The notes: generated by a model not told the origin, from the sequence alone. Shown: positions 1 to 5,110, counted from the stretch's first letter. The stretch is 5,519 nucleotides of DNA from an uncultured Candidatus Saccharibacteria bacterium (GCA_937988795.1 CALKHY010000038.1:1-5519); one strand, 5' to 3'. Program-made: numbers and translations.

Positions 1-356
1 TTAAACTGCGTCATGCGACTCATTTCGCCGAAACCAGTGAAGCAGTCTAGTATCCAGGTCAGCTCAGAATGAGCTGGGATGTAGCTTTGGCGGTAGATGT
101 GCACATCCTCGTGGTCGAGCGGCAGGCCGGCGGCCACAAAGACGCGTAAGGTTTGCATGATGTTGTCTTGCAGCTTGGAATGGTCGATCGGCGTGGTAAA
201 GCTGTGCAAGTCGGGCACGAACAGATTGATCTGGTATTCGCCCGCCCGCTGTTTGGCCATGTCAATCAAGGGCAACAGGGCGCCCAGATAGTTCCCGATA
301 TGCAGGTCGTTGTTGGCGCGGAGGCCGGTCAGGATTACTGGTTTCATCTTGTTCAT
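1..356 (-). CDS. trpS: Tryptophanyl-tRNA synthetase, N-terminal part (runs off the window)
   Basis: Class I aminoacyl-tRNA synthetase that charges tRNA-Trp with tryptophan in the cytoplasm. About 118 residues are visible before the frame leaves the window at base 1. The start of the Rossmann fold reads KPVILTG, followed by the class I 'HIGH'-type motif as HIGNY at residues 19-23. Further on are VPDLHSFTT (the family's VDQHAIT region), YRQSYIPAHSELTW and GFGEMSRMTQF, all strongly TrpRS-like. Three in-frame ATGs lie at 359, 356 and 347. I prefer 356 because GAGAGG (364-369) is 7 bases upstream; from 359 the spacing is only 4. The residues before HIGNY read LRANND where most bacterial TrpRS have a Q-P-S/T-G signature. 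The gene follows a leader peptide and terminator/antiterminator pair that probably control it by attenuation. Identity is secure from motifs; the C-terminal half and the KMSKS loop are outside the window. Confidence 0.95.
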   Translation of the reverse strand, partial: MNKMKPVILTGLRANNDLHIGNYLGALLPLIDMAKQRAGEYQINLFVPDLHSFTTPIDHSKLQDNIMQTLRVFVAAGLPLDHEDVHIYRQSYIPAHSELTWILDCFTGFGEMSRMTQF

Positions 357-363
357 CATTATA

Positions 364-369
364 CCTCTC
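364..369 (-). promoter_or_regulatory. Ribosome binding site of trpS
   Basis: GAGAGG on the minus strand lies 7 bases before the ATG at 356 and 4 bases before the ATG at 359. The spacing favours the start at 356. The site lies downstream of the attenuator terminator, so it is transcribed only in read-through mRNA. Confidence 0.7.
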
Positions 370-400
370 GGATCAGTTGTTTTTCTAGTTGGATCACTTT

Positions 401-425
401 AAAAAAACCGCCTGTGTGGCGGTTT
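401..425 (-). terminator. Rho-independent terminator in the trpS leader (segments 3:4)
   Basis: On the minus strand AAACCGCC (425-418), loop ACACA and GGCGGTTT (412-405) form a perfect 8-bp stem. A run of seven T in total (407-401) follows, the first three of them in the stem. This is a textbook intrinsic terminator, placed about 45 bases before the trpS start codon. Its 5' arm is shared with a longer competing helix formed with 459-470, so it is probably a conditional terminator. It would also end read-through transcripts of the upstream unrecognised gene. Confidence 0.88.
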
Positions 426-470
426 GTCACTTTCATTTGATTGCAAAACAGCTTTAAACAAACCGCCACA
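415..470 (-). promoter_or_regulatory. Antiterminator helix of the trpS attenuator (segments 2:3)
   Basis: TGTGGCGGTTTG (470-459, minus strand) and CAAACCGCCACA (426-415) are perfect reverse complements over 12 bases, separated by 32 bases. The second arm contains the whole 5' arm of the terminator (425-418), so the 12-bp helix and the 8-bp terminator cannot form together. The first arm lies in the last codons of the leader ORF: it covers the UGG of Trp18 and ends just before the stop codon. A ribosome at the stop codon would cover it. This is the geometry of segments 2 and 3 in classical amino-acid attenuators. The complementarity is seen directly; the regulatory role is inferred. Confidence 0.8.
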
Positions 471-519
471 GTTTTGTGCCGGCAGACCAGTAGTAGGTGC
501 TTGCAATGATTTGTTTCAT
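454..519 (-). CDS. Candidate Trp leader peptide of the trpS attenuator (21 aa)
   Basis: A short ORF with ATG at 519-517 and TAA at 456-454, 21 codons. It starts MKQIIAST, has Tyr9-Tyr10-Trp11 (UAC UAC UGG, Trp codon at 489-487) and ends KLWRFV with a second UGG at 468-466. Two Trp and two Tyr in 21 residues is far above normal use. A ribosome stalled at codon 11 would cover segment 1 but leave 470-459 free, allowing the antiterminator. A ribosome that reaches the stop codon would cover 470-459, allowing the terminator. Only Trp11 is placed to signal starvation; a stall at Trp18 would itself mask segment 2. No Shine-Dalgarno is visible before the ATG. A candidate -10 box ends 9 bases upstream, so the mRNA may be almost leaderless. 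The peptide probably has no function beyond the act of its translation. It is unnamed here because I know no established symbol for it. Confidence 0.72.
   Translation of the reverse strand: MKQIIASTYYWSAGTKLWRFV
459..483 (-). promoter_or_regulatory. Possible 1:2 (pause/sequestering) hairpin of the trpS attenuator
   Basis: GCCGGCACA (483-475, minus strand) can fold on TGTGGCGGT (470-462) around a 4-base AAAC loop. The stem has CACA/TGTG, one G-G mismatch, then CCG/CGG and a G-T wobble. It uses the same segment 2 that forms the antiterminator, so without leader translation it would hold segment 2 and let the terminator form. This matches segment 1:2 pairing in the enteric trp leader. The stem is short and imperfect, hence moderate confidence. 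Confidence 0.5.
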
Positions 520-528
520 GCTGCTGGA

Positions 529-557
529 AGTGTACGCTATATTTTCAGCGAAGACAA
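529..557 (-). promoter_or_regulatory. Candidate promoter for the trpS leader
   Basis: On the minus strand TTGTCT (557-552) and TACACT (534-529) are separated by exactly 17 bases; each matches the sigma-70 consensus at 4 of 6 positions. The -35 box lies in the end of the unrecognised gene. The predicted transcription start, near 522, is only a few bases before the leader ATG at 519. An alternative -10, TATAGC, lies a few bases upstream. The prediction is moderate; the leader could also be transcribed from the promoter near 1040. Confidence 0.45.
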
Positions 558-1009
558 CTTTTTTCTGTCTGGCGCCTTGCAGACACTGCACCGATGACGA
601 TTGCTGCCTTCGATACGATCGAGTAGCCCTCCGGGGTGATGAGACCTGATTTGTCCAGATACGCCCATCCTAGTTCGGGTGTATCGATAAACACAATTTC
701 TTCAACGGGTTCGCTGAACGCAGGGATGACATCCGGCCAGTTACCCGGCAGACGCTTCTTGCTGTTTGTCGGACGACCAAATTGCAACAAACCGCCGTCG
801 GCGCGCATCGCTGTTACTGTTTTAAGCAAGCCGTCGTTGGCAATAACTACATCAAGCTCAACCATGCGCGCCTCGGGCACTCGCTCTTCCAGGCCAATAT
901 AAATAATGCCGCCGTCCGGCGTTGCAGGGGCTTTCAAGAGGAGTTGATCTGGTTCAAGACCTGTAAGAGTTGACCCGTCAACCCGCAGGCATTTATCGTA
1001 ATCTACCAC
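545..1009 (-). CDS. Unrecognised protein, 154 aa
   Basis: I do not recognise this protein. It opens with GTG at 1009 and ends with TGA at 547-545. There is no signal peptide, membrane segment or cysteine cluster (only Cys7 and Cys152). Visible features are two glycine-rich turns, PDGGIIYIG (31-39) and ADGGLLQFGRP (70-80), alternating hydrophobic stretches suggesting beta strands (MVELDVVIA, EEIVFIDT) and a basic end (SARRQTEKSCLR). Codon use looks like a real gene, and no convincing product lies on the other strand. A -10 box (1040-1045) precedes it, but there is no Shine-Dalgarno before the GTG. An internal ATG at 865 (residue 49) has GAGG five bases upstream and could start a 106-residue form, but it would remove the first glycine-rich segment. 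It lies between the rpsI terminator and the trpS leader, so it is probably its own unit. The context does not reveal a function. Confidence 0.7.
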   Translation of the reverse strand: MVDYDKCLRVDGSTLTGLEPDQLLLKAPATPDGGIIYIGLEERVPEARMVELDVVIANDGLLKTVTAMRADGGLLQFGRPTNSKKRLPGNWPDVIPAFSEPVEEIVFIDTPELGWAYLDKSGLITPEGYSIVSKAAIVIGAVSARRQTEKSCLR

Positions 1010-1039
1010 TTTGCGTATAAATTTAATAGATTTTTAATA

Positions 1040-1068
1040 ATTATACAATTAACGATGTGGGATAGCGA
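1040..1068 (-). promoter_or_regulatory. Candidate promoter of the unrecognised gene
   Basis: A perfect TATAAT lies at 1045-1040 on the minus strand, in an AT-rich spacer just after the rpsI terminator. At 17-base spacing the -35 position reads TCGCTA (1068-1063), a poor match. The predicted start, near 1033, gives a leader of about 24 AT-rich bases with no Shine-Dalgarno before the GTG at 1009. Confidence 0.55.
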
Positions 1069-1090
1069 CCGCATTCTGGTATTTAGTTAT

Positions 1091-1121
1091 AAAAAAGAAC
1101 ACCCCAAAAGGGGGTGCTCTT
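1091..1121 (-). terminator. Rho-independent terminator after rpsI
   Basis: On the minus strand the arm AAGAGCACCCC (1121-1111) pairs with GGGGTGTTCTT (1105-1095) around a 5-base loop, an 11-bp stem with one G-T wobble. A run of six T (1096-1091) follows, the first two of them inside the stem. It starts 22 bases after the rpsI stop codon and ends the ribosomal operon. The plus strand lacks a matching T run, so it appears to work in one direction only. Confidence 0.92.
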
Positions 1122-1143
1122 CTCTGTAGCGTTGCAGTCTTGC

Positions 1144-1548
1144 TTAACGCTTGGTGAACTGGCGCTTCTTGCGGGCGCCCTTGAGACCGAACTTCTTGCG
1201 CTCGCGCTCGCGGGGGTCGCGGCTGAGCAGATCGGCGCGCTTGAGGGTGCTCTTGAGAGATTCATCCATCTCTACCAGCGCCTTGGCAATGCCGAGACGA
1301 ATCGCGTCAACCTGGCTGGCGTGACCGCCGCCGGAGACGAGGGCGGAGATGTCGAACTTGTTCTCGATCTCGAGCGCAACAAACGGCCGCTGCAGCTCGT
1401 GCAGCAGGTACTGGCTACCCGAGAAGTATTCTTCGGCCGGCTTGCCGTTGACGACAATTGTACCCTTGCCGCCCTTAACGCGAACGCGGGCAGTGGCGCT
1501 CTTGCGACGTCCCAAACCGTAGAAGTAGTCGTTCTGCTTCTCTGCCAT
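1144..1548 (-). CDS. rpsI: 30S ribosomal protein S9 (uS9)
   Basis: S9 binds the 3' major domain (head) of 16S rRNA, and its C-terminal tail reaches the P-site tRNA. The protein has 134 residues, close to the usual 128-133. It shows YGLGRRKSATARV (10-22), IVVNG, the SGGGHASQVDAIRLGIAKAL segment (72-91), DESLK and the basic tail ending QFTKR. The conserved C-terminal Lys-Arg that contacts P-site tRNA is intact. The ATG at 1548 is 2 bases after the rplM stop codon, and GGAAGG about 9 bases upstream serves as ribosome binding site. The pairing with rplM is nearly universal in bacteria. It is the last gene of the operon, followed at once by an intrinsic terminator. The assignment is secure. Confidence 0.98.
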   Translation of the reverse strand: MAEKQNDYFYGLGRRKSATARVRVKGGKGTIVVNGKPAEEYFSGSQYLLHELQRPFVALEIENKFDISALVSGGGHASQVDAIRLGIAKALVEMDESLKSTLKRADLLSRDPRERERKKFGLKGARKKRQFTKR

Positions 1549-1550
1549 GG

Positions 1551-2021
1551 TTACTTACCTTCCTTCTTGTCGTCCTTAACTTTAGTGACGGACGATACCG
1601 AGATTGTCTCGGGTTTTTGTGCTTCGTGCTTGTGTTCGCTGCCGGCGTAGATCTTCAGGCGCTCCAAGCGACCTTCGCGGAGCTTGTTGTCGGGCAGCAT
1701 GCCGCGGACAGCAGCGTAAACTACCTTGGTGGAGTCCAGCTCCATCTGCTCGCGCATGGTGCGCTCTTTCAGGCCGCCCGGGTAGCCGCTGTGGCGGTAG
1801 TAGCTCTTGGTGTCGAGCTTGTTGCCGGTTACCTGTACTTTGTCAGCGTTGATTACGATCACGTAGTCACCGCAGTCAACGTGCTTGGTGAATGTCGGCT
1901 TCCCTTTGCCGGTGAGCAAGGTCGCAACCTTGGTGGCGACACGACCCAGCGGCGCTTCGGCAGCGTCGACAACGTACCACTTGCGGGTGACGTCCGTGGG
2001 CTTTGCGCTATAGGTCTTCAT
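1551..2021 (-). CDS. rplM: 50S ribosomal protein L13 (uL13)
   Basis: L13 is an early-assembly protein of the large subunit that binds 23S rRNA. The protein has 156 residues against about 142 in E. coli. It shows MKTYSAKP at the start, [18 protein letters not shown] (13-30), [22 protein letters not shown] (47-68), [12 protein letters not shown] (74-85) and [11 protein letters not shown] with [17 protein letters not shown] (104-138). The extra length is a short, Lys/Ser-rich C-terminal tail (about 141-156). The start codon overlaps the rplQ stop by one base (TAATG at 2023-2019), and a near-perfect Shine-Dalgarno lies 7 bases upstream, so translation is probably coupled to rplQ. The assignment is secure. 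Confidence 0.98.
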   Translation of the reverse strand: MKTYSAKPTDVTRKWYVVDAAEAPLGRVATKVATLLTGKGKPTFTKHVDCGDYVIVINADKVQVTGNKLDTKSYYRHSGYPGGLKERTMREQMELDSTKVVYAAVRGMLPDNKLREGRLERLKIYAGSEHKHEAQKPETISVSSVTKVKDDKKEGK

Positions 2022-2539
2022 TATTTAGCCTCCTTCGAATCAGCCTTTGCTGATTCGCCCTTCGTAGCCTTGCGCGAAGAAGGGCTGGTCTTCTTGGCGT
2101 CGCTCTTGGCCTCGTCCTTCTTAGCTTCTACCTTCTTCTCTTCGTCAGCTGCAGCCGGCTGGGCTACGGGTGCCTCTTTAAGGTCGTCCACGAAGCTAAT
2201 GCGGGCCAGTTGGGCGTTGTCGCCCCGGCGAAGCCTAGTCTTGGTGATGCGCAGGTGTCCGCTGGTGCGGCCCTTCATCTTGGGTGCTAACTCGTCCACC
2301 AGCTTGTGTGCAGCCTCCAGCGTTTGCAGGCTGGCAATGACCTGGCGGCGGTTGTGCAGGTCGCCTTTCTTGGCTTTGGTGATTAGTTTCTCGACGTAAG
2401 GCACCACTTCTTTGGCCTTTGACAGGGTGGTCTCGATAGTCTCGTACTTAATGAGGCTGTCGGCCAAACCCTTGATCAGGGCCTCGCGCTGATCGCTCTC
2501 GCGGTGGAACTTACGTCCTTTATATCCGTGACGATGCAT
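2021..2539 (-). CDS. rplQ: 50S ribosomal protein L17 (bL17) with a charged C-terminal tail
   Basis: L17 binds 23S rRNA near the exit-tunnel side of the large subunit. The core (about 1-121) has the family pattern: an N-terminal [13 protein letters not shown], the helix [22 protein letters not shown] (18-39), [18 protein letters not shown] and a C-terminal [17 protein letters not shown] (102-118). The protein has 172 residues, whereas most L17 have 115-130. The surplus is a low-complexity tail (about 122-172) rich in Ala, Lys, Glu and Ser that is probably disordered. The ATG at 2539 is 1 base after the rpoA stop codon, with TTGGAG (2552-2547) as ribosome binding site 7 bases upstream in the end of rpoA. 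It sits in its classical place after rpoA. The core assignment is secure; the role of the tail is unknown. Confidence 0.97.
   Translation of the reverse strand: MHRHGYKGRKFHRESDQREALIKGLADSLIKYETIETTLSKAKEVVPYVEKLITKAKKGDLHNRRQVIASLQTLEAAHKLVDELAPKMKGRTSGHLRITKTRLRRGDNAQLARISFVDDLKEAPVAQPAAADEEKKVEAKKDEAKSDAKKTSPSSRKATKGESAKADSKEAK
2029..2035 (-). promoter_or_regulatory. Strong ribosome binding site of rplM inside the rplQ end
   Basis: AAGGAGG (2035-2029, minus strand) is a 7-base match to the anti-Shine-Dalgarno and ends 7 bases before the rplM ATG. It lies in the last codons of rplQ and fixes the start at 2021. It also shows that this organism's 16S rRNA keeps the usual anti-Shine-Dalgarno function. 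Confidence 0.85.
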
Positions 2540-2540
2540 G

Positions 2541-3479
2541 TTACAGCTCCAACTCCGCTAACTTTTCTTTCACTTCGTCGAGCGCCTTGCTACCAAAGCC
2601 CTTCAGGTCGCGCAGTTCAGCGTCGCTCAAGGCAAACAGGTCCTTGAGGGTGTGAATGTCGTTGTTGACCAGAGCGTTCGTGGTGCGGGCACTCAGGTTG
2701 AGGTCTTCGATCGGCGTGTTCAGGGCAGCCGGCTCGTCGCTGTCGCTCAGGCGGTTGCTGCTCGAAGCAGCACTCAGTTCCGGAGACTCAATGCGAGTCT
2801 TGCCGGCAAGCGCGGTGAACTGGTTGACGAGTATGGCGGCGGCCTCTTCGAATGCGTCGCGCGGGGTGATCGAGCCATCAGTGGTGATGGTGATGATCAG
2901 CTTGTCCAGGTCGGTCATCTGGCCGACACGGGTGTTCTCGACCTTGTAGCGGACGCGCAGGACCGGGCTGAAGATGGCGTCGAGGGCGATGTAGTCGCTG
3001 CCCTTCTTGGCACCGCCTTCTTCGATCGGACGGTAGCCGCGGCCGGTTTCGACAACCAGGTCCATGACGAGCTTGCCCTTTTCGTCGTCGATGGTGGCGA
3101 TGACGTGGTCGGGGTTGACAACCTCAACATCAGCGTTAACCTGGATGTCCCTGGCGGTGACAACACCCTTGCCTTCCTTGACGATGCGCAGGTTCTGAAC
3201 CTCGTCGCCGTACACGCGGAAGCGGACGCCCTTGAGGTTCTGCATGATGTCGACAACGTCTTCCTTGATGCCCTTTACGGTCGAAAATTCGTGGGTAACG
3301 CCTTCGATCCTGAAGCTGGTGACAGCTGCGCCGGCGATGCTCGAAAGCAGTACGCGGCGAAGCGAGTTACCGAGCGTCATGCCGTAACCGCTGTGCAGCG
3401 GCTCAACTACGAATGTTGCGCTTGATGCACTGTGGTCGTCTACTTGCACTAACCCTGGTGTGTGAATTGTTTTTGACAT
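2541..3479 (-). CDS. rpoA: DNA-directed RNA polymerase subunit alpha
   Basis: The alpha dimer starts RNA polymerase assembly through its N-terminal domain and contacts promoter UP elements and activators through its C-terminal domain. The protein has 312 residues. The N-terminal domain (about 1-230) shows FVVEPLHSGYGMTLGNSLRRVLLSS (23-47) and the conserved region around ETGRGYRP (144-151). A flexible Ser/Pro-rich linker (about 231-255) leads to a C-terminal helix-hairpin-helix domain (about 256-312). By register with E. coli numbering, the DNA-contacting residues Arg265, Asn268, Gly296 and Lys298 are present and Ser299 is Ala, so UP-element recognition is probably kept. The ATG at 3479 is 18 bases after the rpsD stop codon; GGGAGG (3492-3497) lies 12 bases upstream, a rather long spacing. 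The assignment is secure. Confidence 0.98.
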   Translation of the reverse strand: MSKTIHTPGLVQVDDHSASSATFVVEPLHSGYGMTLGNSLRRVLLSSIAGAAVTSFRIEGVTHEFSTVKGIKEDVVDIMQNLKGVRFRVYGDEVQNLRIVKEGKGVVTARDIQVNADVEVVNPDHVIATIDDEKGKLVMDLVVETGRGYRPIEEGGAKKGSDYIALDAIFSPVLRVRYKVENTRVGQMTDLDKLIITITTDGSITPRDAFEEAAAILVNQFTALAGKTRIESPELSAASSSNRLSDSDEPAALNTPIEDLNLSARTTNALVNNDIHTLKDLFALSDAELRDLKGFGSKALDEVKEKLAELEL

Positions 3480-3497
3480 ATCTTTACACAGCCTCCC

Positions 3498-4124
3498 TTA
3501 GCGTGAGTAGTACTCAACTATTAATTGTTCGCTGATGTCTGGTTCGGCATCTTCGCGCGTTGGCAAGCCTACGACCTCGACGGTCATTTTCTTGCGGTCA
3601 ACCTTCAGCCACTCAGGAGTGGTGCTTGGAGCCGGGCTGACATCGTCAAGTTTCTTGAAGTACTCGGTGTTTTTGCTGTGCTCGCGGACCTCCAGTTTGT
3701 CGCCAGGCTTGAGGCGGATGGACGGAATGTCGACGCGGACACCGTTCAGCATAAAGTGACCGTGGGTCACCAGCTGGCGGGCAGCGCGGCGGGATGGAGC
3801 GAATCCAGCGCGGTACACAGCGTTGTCAATACGGCGCTCCAGGTATTCAAGCAGGATCTGGCCGGACTGGCCAGGGCGGCGGCTGGCTTCTGCCATCAGG
3901 TTGGCAAACTGCTTCTCCAGCAGGCCGTACAGCCGCTTAACCTTCTGCTTTTCGCGCAGCTGCAGCGCGTACTGGCTGGCCTTGCCGCCAGGACGACCGC
4001 CGCGGGCGTTACCGTGCACGCCAGGCGGGGTTGGACGCTTGACCAAAGCCTTGTGAGCCTTGGGGTGCAGTGCGTAACCCTCGCGGCGTGACATCTTTAC
4101 GATGGAATGAGTGTCACGAGCCAT
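3498..4124 (-). CDS. rpsD: 30S ribosomal protein S4 (uS4), zinc-free form
   Basis: S4 is a primary 16S rRNA binding protein that nucleates the 30S body; in enterobacteria it also represses its own operon. The protein has 208 residues (E. coli 206). It shows KMSRREGYAL (10-19), the LREKQKVKRLYGLLEKQF block (56-73), the S4 RNA-binding domain (about 98-160) with LERRIDNAVYRAGFAPSRRAARQLV, and the ending ISEQLIVEYYSR. It contains no cysteine, so it lacks the N-terminal zinc site of some S4 proteins. The ATG at 4124 is 3 bases after the rpsK stop codon and is preceded by AGGAGG (4139-4134) in the end of rpsK. Its place between rpsK and rpoA is as in Proteobacteria and Actinobacteria and unlike most Firmicutes. 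I saw no S4-type operator. The assignment is secure. Confidence 0.97.
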   Translation of the reverse strand: MARDTHSIVKMSRREGYALHPKAHKALVKRPTPPGVHGNARGGRPGGKASQYALQLREKQKVKRLYGLLEKQFANLMAEASRRPGQSGQILLEYLERRIDNAVYRAGFAPSRRAARQLVTHGHFMLNGVRVDIPSIRLKPGDKLEVREHSKNTEYFKKLDDVSPAPSTTPEWLKVDRKKMTVEVVGLPTREDAEPDISEQLIVEYYSR

Positions 4125-4127
4125 AGG

Positions 4128-4559
4128 TTAGACCCTCCTCGCCTTCCGCGGACGAACACCGCCGTGCGGAATGCCGGTTACGTCAGCAATACTTTCGACT
4201 TGCATGTTCAGGTTCTGCAGGGTGCGGATGGCTGCGTCGCGGCCAAGACCTGCGCCCTTTACAAACACAGCAACCTTGGCCATGCCGTGCTGCTGCTTGG
4301 CAACGGTGCCAGCCTTTTCAGTGGCAACTTGGGCGGCGTATGCAGTGCCCTTTTTAGATCCGCGGAAGCCGCAGGCACCAGCGCTGCTGGTAACCAGCAC
4401 AGCGCCCTTCGGGTCGGTGAAGGTAACGATGGTGTTGTTGAAAGTTGCCAGAATGTGAACCTGGCCGGTCGGTACGCTTCGCTTAAGTTTTTTCTTCTTG
4501 GCAACAGGAGCCGGAGCTTCGGCTGTTGCTTGTGCGTTTGTCGTTGTCTCTTCTGCCAT
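4128..4559 (-). CDS. rpsK: 30S ribosomal protein S11 (uS11), with an N-terminal extension
   Basis: S11 lies on the 30S platform near the E site and the mRNA exit. The protein has 143 residues (E. coli 129). After an Ala/Thr/Glu-rich start and the KKKKLKR cluster (about 1-27) the family core begins: GQVHILATFNNTIVTFTDPKG (32-52), AGACGFRGSKKGTAYAAQVA (60-79), VFVKGAGLGRDAAIR (98-112) and a basic C-terminus. The segment usually read as IPHNGCRPP is IPHGGVRPR here (130-138), so the near-universal Asn (E. coli Asn119, which forms isoaspartate) is Gly133. The ATG at 4559 is 18 bases after rpsM; GAGGT (4573-4569) is the ribosome binding site. The family assignment is secure. Confidence 0.97.
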   Translation of the reverse strand: MAEETTTNAQATAEAPAPVAKKKKLKRSVPTGQVHILATFNNTIVTFTDPKGAVLVTSSAGACGFRGSKKGTAYAAQVATEKAGTVAKQQHGMAKVAVFVKGAGLGRDAAIRTLQNLNMQVESIADVTGIPHGGVRPRKARRV

Positions 4560-4577
4560 ATTTCTACTACCTCAATC

Positions 4578-4964
4578 CTAGGTCTTTGACGGAACCTTCT
4601 TAGCAGTACCACCGACAGTAACCTTCTTGCCGCGGCGTGTGCGAGCGTTGGTCCTGGTGCGCTGGCCACGGCTCGGCAGGTTGGCCTTGTGGCGCAAGCC
4701 GCGGTAGCAGCCAATGTCCTTCAGACGCTTGATGTTGGTGGCAACGATACGCTGCAACTCACCTTCCACGGTGTAATTAGCGTTGATAACGTCCTGGATC
4801 CGACTAATCTCGTCGTCGGTCAGGTTCTTGACGCGGACGGTCGGATCGACCTTAGCTGCTGCAAGTATGTCGCGGCTGGTTTTGGGGCCAATCCCATAAA
4901 TGTAGGTCAGCGCAACGTGCACTTGCTTTTCGCTCGGAATGGTTACACCTGAAATTCTCGCCAT
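4578..4964 (-). CDS. rpsM: 30S ribosomal protein S13 (uS13)
   Basis: S13 sits in the 30S head and takes part in inter-subunit bridges and tRNA contact. The protein has 128 residues, slightly longer than the usual 118-126. It shows [20 protein letters not shown] at the start, the helix-two-turn-helix entry [14 protein letters not shown] (21-34), [16 protein letters not shown] (77-92), and the basic tail [16 protein letters not shown] (99-114), followed by about 14 extra residues. The ATG at 4964 is 3 bases after the rpmJ stop codon, with purine-rich sequence in the end of rpmJ as ribosome binding site. The gene order rpmJ-rpsM-rpsK is conserved across bacteria. The assignment is secure. Confidence 0.98.
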   Translation of the reverse strand: MARISGVTIPSEKQVHVALTYIYGIGPKTSRDILAAAKVDPTVRVKNLTDDEISRIQDVINANYTVEGELQRIVATNIKRLKDIGCYRGLRHKANLPSRGQRTRTNARTRRGKKVTVGGTAKKVPSKT

Positions 4965-4967
4965 ATC

Positions 4968-5105
4968 CTATCCCTGCCTCTGCTTGTGCTTGGGCTTAAG
5001 TTTGTTAATCACGTACAACTTGGCCTTCGACTTCTTGCCGCGGCCTTTGCGCCAGACGATGATGTCGTCTGGACTGATCTTTTTGACGCTTGCTCGAACT
5101 TTCAT
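4968..5105 (-). CDS. rpmJ: 50S ribosomal protein L36 (bL36), zinc-free form with an insertion
   Basis: L36 is the smallest protein of the large subunit and binds 23S rRNA. This ORF of 45 codons starts at ATG 5105 and ends with TAG at 4970-4968. The start [10 protein letters not shown] and the end PKHKQRQG are the classical L36 ends. The middle is unusual: the CxxC pair of zinc-binding L36 is replaced by SPDD (11-14), no cysteine remains, and a Lys-rich stretch (GKKSKAK, about 23-29) lies between the RKGR and LYVINK segments. Common L36 has 37-38 residues, so the excess is about seven. AGGAGG (5121-5116) is the ribosome binding site, 10 bases upstream, and a possible 18-codon ORF ends 5 bases before this start. 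The identity is secure from both ends and from its place between infA and rpsM. Confidence 0.95.
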   Translation of the reverse strand: MKVRASVKKISPDDIIVWRKGRGKKSKAKLYVINKLKPKHKQRQG

Positions 5106-5110
5106 CCTTC

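Noticed and set aside
360..544. Read-through of the TGA at 547-545, after which the same frame stays open for about 60 codons up to the trpS start (possible UGA recoding)
   Set aside because: The extension is rich in His and Cys and unlike the gene before it, and it runs through a terminator and the leader ORF. UGG encodes Trp throughout and nothing in the other genes points to UGA as a sense codon.
401..544. T-box riboswitch upstream of trpS
   Set aside because: The leader is too short for a full T-box, and I found no T-box core sequence (UGGNACC type) or specifier stem. The leader ORF with Trp codons explains the terminator/antiterminator pair better.
636..902. Plus-strand open frame of 88 codons opposite the unrecognised gene
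   Set aside because: Ser/Arg/Pro-rich translation typical of antisense frames; the minus-strand frame is longer, has better composition and a promoter-like element.
1617..2399. Long open frame of 260 codons on the plus strand opposite rplM and rplQ
   Set aside because: It is the antisense shadow of two certain ribosomal genes, crosses their junction, has low-complexity Ser/Ala/Leu content and no ribosome binding site.
2652..3425. Open frame of 257 codons on the plus strand opposite rpoA
   Set aside because: It is an antisense shadow of rpoA caused by its codon bias; the Val/Asp/Ala-rich translation resembles no protein family.
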